Part shown: positions 32,451 to 33,639 of the stretch, piece after piece
Layout of the letters: every line of letters begins with the position of its first letter
Numbering within the stretch: position 1 is the stretch's first letter
NCBI GenBank assembly: GCA_021820975.1
Contig: JAKADA010000011.1
Coordinates: forward strand, 32,804-66,442
Length of the DNA: 33,639 nucleotides
Direction of reading: 5' to 3'
Source of the DNA: Bacillota bacterium
Lineage (GTDB): Bacteria > Bacillota > Bacilli > Alicyclobacillales > SLC66
Translations under genes and position numbers: made by a program
The notes under the pieces: generated by a model
Database searches by the model: none
What the model saw: only the letters and a program-made list of their open reading frames with translations
What the model was told of the DNA's origin: nothing

Positions 32451-33488
32451 TTAACGATTCAATAAGCTACCGGTATACTGCAAGAGTTCGTTGGCACACA
32501 CTGGACAATAGCCAAATTCATCAATCAATCTCTTACTGACTTCGTTAATCTTTTTTAACTGAGTCCCATCAGGAGTTTTTGCAGACGTAGTAATCTTTAC
32601 GACATCTTTCAAATCTGCAAATAATTTCTTTTCTATGGCTTCTCGTAAACGTTCGTGCGAATGGTACTCAAACCTCTTTCCACGTCTGGCAAAGGTTGAA
32701 ATGCGAATTAGGATTTCCTCACGAAAAGCCTTTTTTGCATTATCCGAAATCCCAATTTGTTCTTCGATCGAGCGCATCAATTTCTCATCCGGATCCAGTT
32801 CCTCACCCGTAATAGGATCCCTCAACTTTTGCCAGTTACAATAAGCCTCCACATTATTCAGATAATTCTCAAGCAAAGTTTTGGCAGATTCTTCATAAGA
32901 GTACACAAACGCTTTTTGTACCTCCTTTTTGGCCAATTCATCATACTCTTTGCGAGCAATAGCAACGAAGTTTAGCATCCGTTCACGATCTTCCTTGCTA
33001 ATCGAAGCATGTTGATCTAATCCGTCTTTGATAGCACGCAACACATCGAGCGAATTGATACAAGATGTATCACGCCGAATGAGTGCACTTGAGATCCGAT
33101 TGATCACATAGCGTGGATCGATACCACTCATGCCTTCATCGACGGCTTCGTTGCGTAATTCCTTTACATCGCTTTCCTTGAAACCTTCGACCGTTTTACC
33201 ATCATACAAGTACAGCTTTTTCAGCAAATCCATACCCTGTTTCTTAGACTCTTTTAGCCGACTCAAAATCGTAAAAATGGCGGCTGTAAAAAGTGCATGT
33301 GGCGCTATATGAACATCTCGCAAATCGCTTTGCGAAACGAGTTTATTGTAAATCTTCACTTCTTCACTCGCACTTAAGTTATACGGCACAGGCATCACGA
33401 TCATACGTGACTGGAGTGCTTCATTGCGTTTATTGTTTACAAAAGTCCGGTATTCCGTTTCATTCGTATGCGCTACAATCATTTCATC
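32451..33488 (-). CDS. prkA: 3' part of prkA (last ~345 codons), interrupted upstream
   Basis: The reading frame corresponds to the C-terminal half of serine kinase/AAA+ protein PrkA (B. subtilis 631 residues, match from about residue 287 to the end). Visible are DEMIVAHTNETEY, 'NEALQSRMIVMPVPYNLSASEE', 'DVHIAPHA', 'DEGMSGIDPRYVINRISSA', 'KAFVYSYEESAKTLLENYL', 'MRSIEEQIGISDNAKKAFREEI' and the ending GSLLNR. The ATP-binding half (Walker A, residues 1-286) is absent. ATG 33482 is an internal Met and has no ribosome site. Going upstream the frame reads SYHYTF and then a stop at 33507-33509, unlike PrkA, so homology ends near 33489. Read with the rest of the operon, this is a broken gene, not a start choice. 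Confidence 0.93.
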   Translation of the reverse strand, partial: DEMIVAHTNETEYRTFVNNKRNEALQSRMIVMPVPYNLSASEEVKIYNKLVSQSDLRDVHIAPHALFTAAIFTILSRLKESKKQGMDLLKKLYLYDGKTVEGFKESDVKELRNEAVDEGMSGIDPRYVINRISSALIRRDTSCINSLDVLRAIKDGLDQHASISKEDRERMLNFVAIARKEYDELAKKEVQKAFVYSYEESAKTLLENYLNNVEAYCNWQKLRDPITGEELDPDEKLMRSIEEQIGISDNAKKAFREEILIRISTFARRGKRFEYHSHERLREAIEKKLFADLKDVVKITTSAKTPDGTQLKKINEVSKRLIDEFGYCPVCANELLQYTGSLLNR

Positions 33489-33512
33489 GAATGTATAATG
33501 GTAAGACTAAAA
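33483..33512 (-). other. Putative second junction: end of a prkA-intervening element
   Basis: PrkA coding sequence runs up to about 33488-33491 and then changes to unrelated sequence with stops on the minus strand at 33507-33509 and 33513-33515. An attachment core should lie near 33478-33495; CATTTCATCGAATG (33480-33493) is a partial palindrome (10 of 14). The core cannot be fixed without the other end, which is outside the window. Confidence 0.6.
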
Positions 33513-33639
33513 TTACAAAACAATTAATCTTGCTAACAACATATAAAATTCTTCTTTTTTTCGCTGAATTTCTTCATCGGACAGTTTTAATTTCGGCACA
33601 AAAACATGAATTTGCCCTAAATCAGTCACTATCGTCTTT
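33513..33639 (-). CDS. C-terminal end of a small foreign ORF (edge-truncated)
   Basis: Codons run from 33638 on the minus strand to a TAA at 33513-33515: 41 residues beginning KTIVTDLGQIHVFVPKL and ending FYMLLARLIVL. A beta-hairpin followed by a charged helix is likely. It is not PrkA. Position just inside the junction suggests it belongs to the element that splits prkA. Family not recognised. Confidence 0.6.
   Translation of the reverse strand, partial: KTIVTDLGQIHVFVPKLKLSDEEIQRKKEEFYMLLARLIVL

Noticed and set aside
32451..33482. A complete 343-residue gene starting at ATG 33482.
   Set aside because: The ATG is an internal Met of PrkA, has no ribosome site, and the family needs ~286 more N-terminal residues including the ATP site.
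1..33639. CRISPR arrays, tRNA and rRNA genes.
   Set aside because: No regular spaced repeats, cloverleaf-like sequences or rRNA motifs were noticed on either strand by eye; a covariance-model scan was not possible.

Overview
The window reads as chromosome of an endospore-forming Firmicute. It carries spoVR, yhbH and prkA, plus YheA-, DUF3243- and DUF1540-type genes. The AGGAGG-like ribosome sites and moderate base composition fit Bacillales, possibly near Alicyclobacillaceae; that placement is inference. No rRNA, tRNA, CRISPR array or transposase was seen.

Layout. 1-1.9 kb: 3' part of a TPR/SLH-like/GH18 protein. 1.9-3.2 kb: aspartokinase. 3.3-5.9 kb: a minus-strand operon of two double-YbjQ proteins, a PspA-like coiled coil and an unknown protein. 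6.1-7.9 kb: small housekeeping genes. 8-11.1 kb: transketolase and transaldolase, overlapping by ATGA. 11.3-12.7 kb: an NCS1 permease. 12.8-19.1 kb: a nine-gene minus-strand cytochrome c maturation (Ccm, System I) operon, including a 48-residue CcmD-like gene. Its CcmE has the Cys-type CxxxY haem motif and its CcmH-like protein has lost both redox cysteines. 19.3-25.4 kb: DUF1540, an SDR, a TIM-barrel isomerase, an MFS exporter, a secreted protein, an aldo/keto reductase and a metallo-beta-lactamase-fold hydrolase.

The main discovery is at 25.4-33.6 kb. A sporulation gene set runs on the minus strand in the order prkA, yhbH, spoVR, and it is cut twice. yhbH is split by an element of 4,357 bp (27006-31362 plus the second repeat copy) flanked by a 14-bp direct repeat, GTTATACTGATTGA. 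The element encodes a large serine recombinase, a small ORF, an ABC-2 exporter and a TetR regulator, all on the opposite strand except the small ORF. Precise recombination between the repeats rebuilds a 390-codon yhbH without a frame change. The rebuilt stop codon overlaps the spoVR start as ATGA, so excision would also relink spoVR to its operon. This is the architecture of the sporulation intervening elements such as skin in sigK, but in yhbH and carrying an efflux cassette.

At the right edge prkA is also broken. Only its last ~345 codons are present, and the reading frame runs into unrelated sequence holding the end of a small foreign ORF. This suggests a second intervening element in the same operon, continuing beyond the window. 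The simplest model is that mother-cell recombinases excise both elements during sporulation to restore prkA-yhbH-spoVR. The excision itself is inference; the split reading frames and repeats are directly visible.
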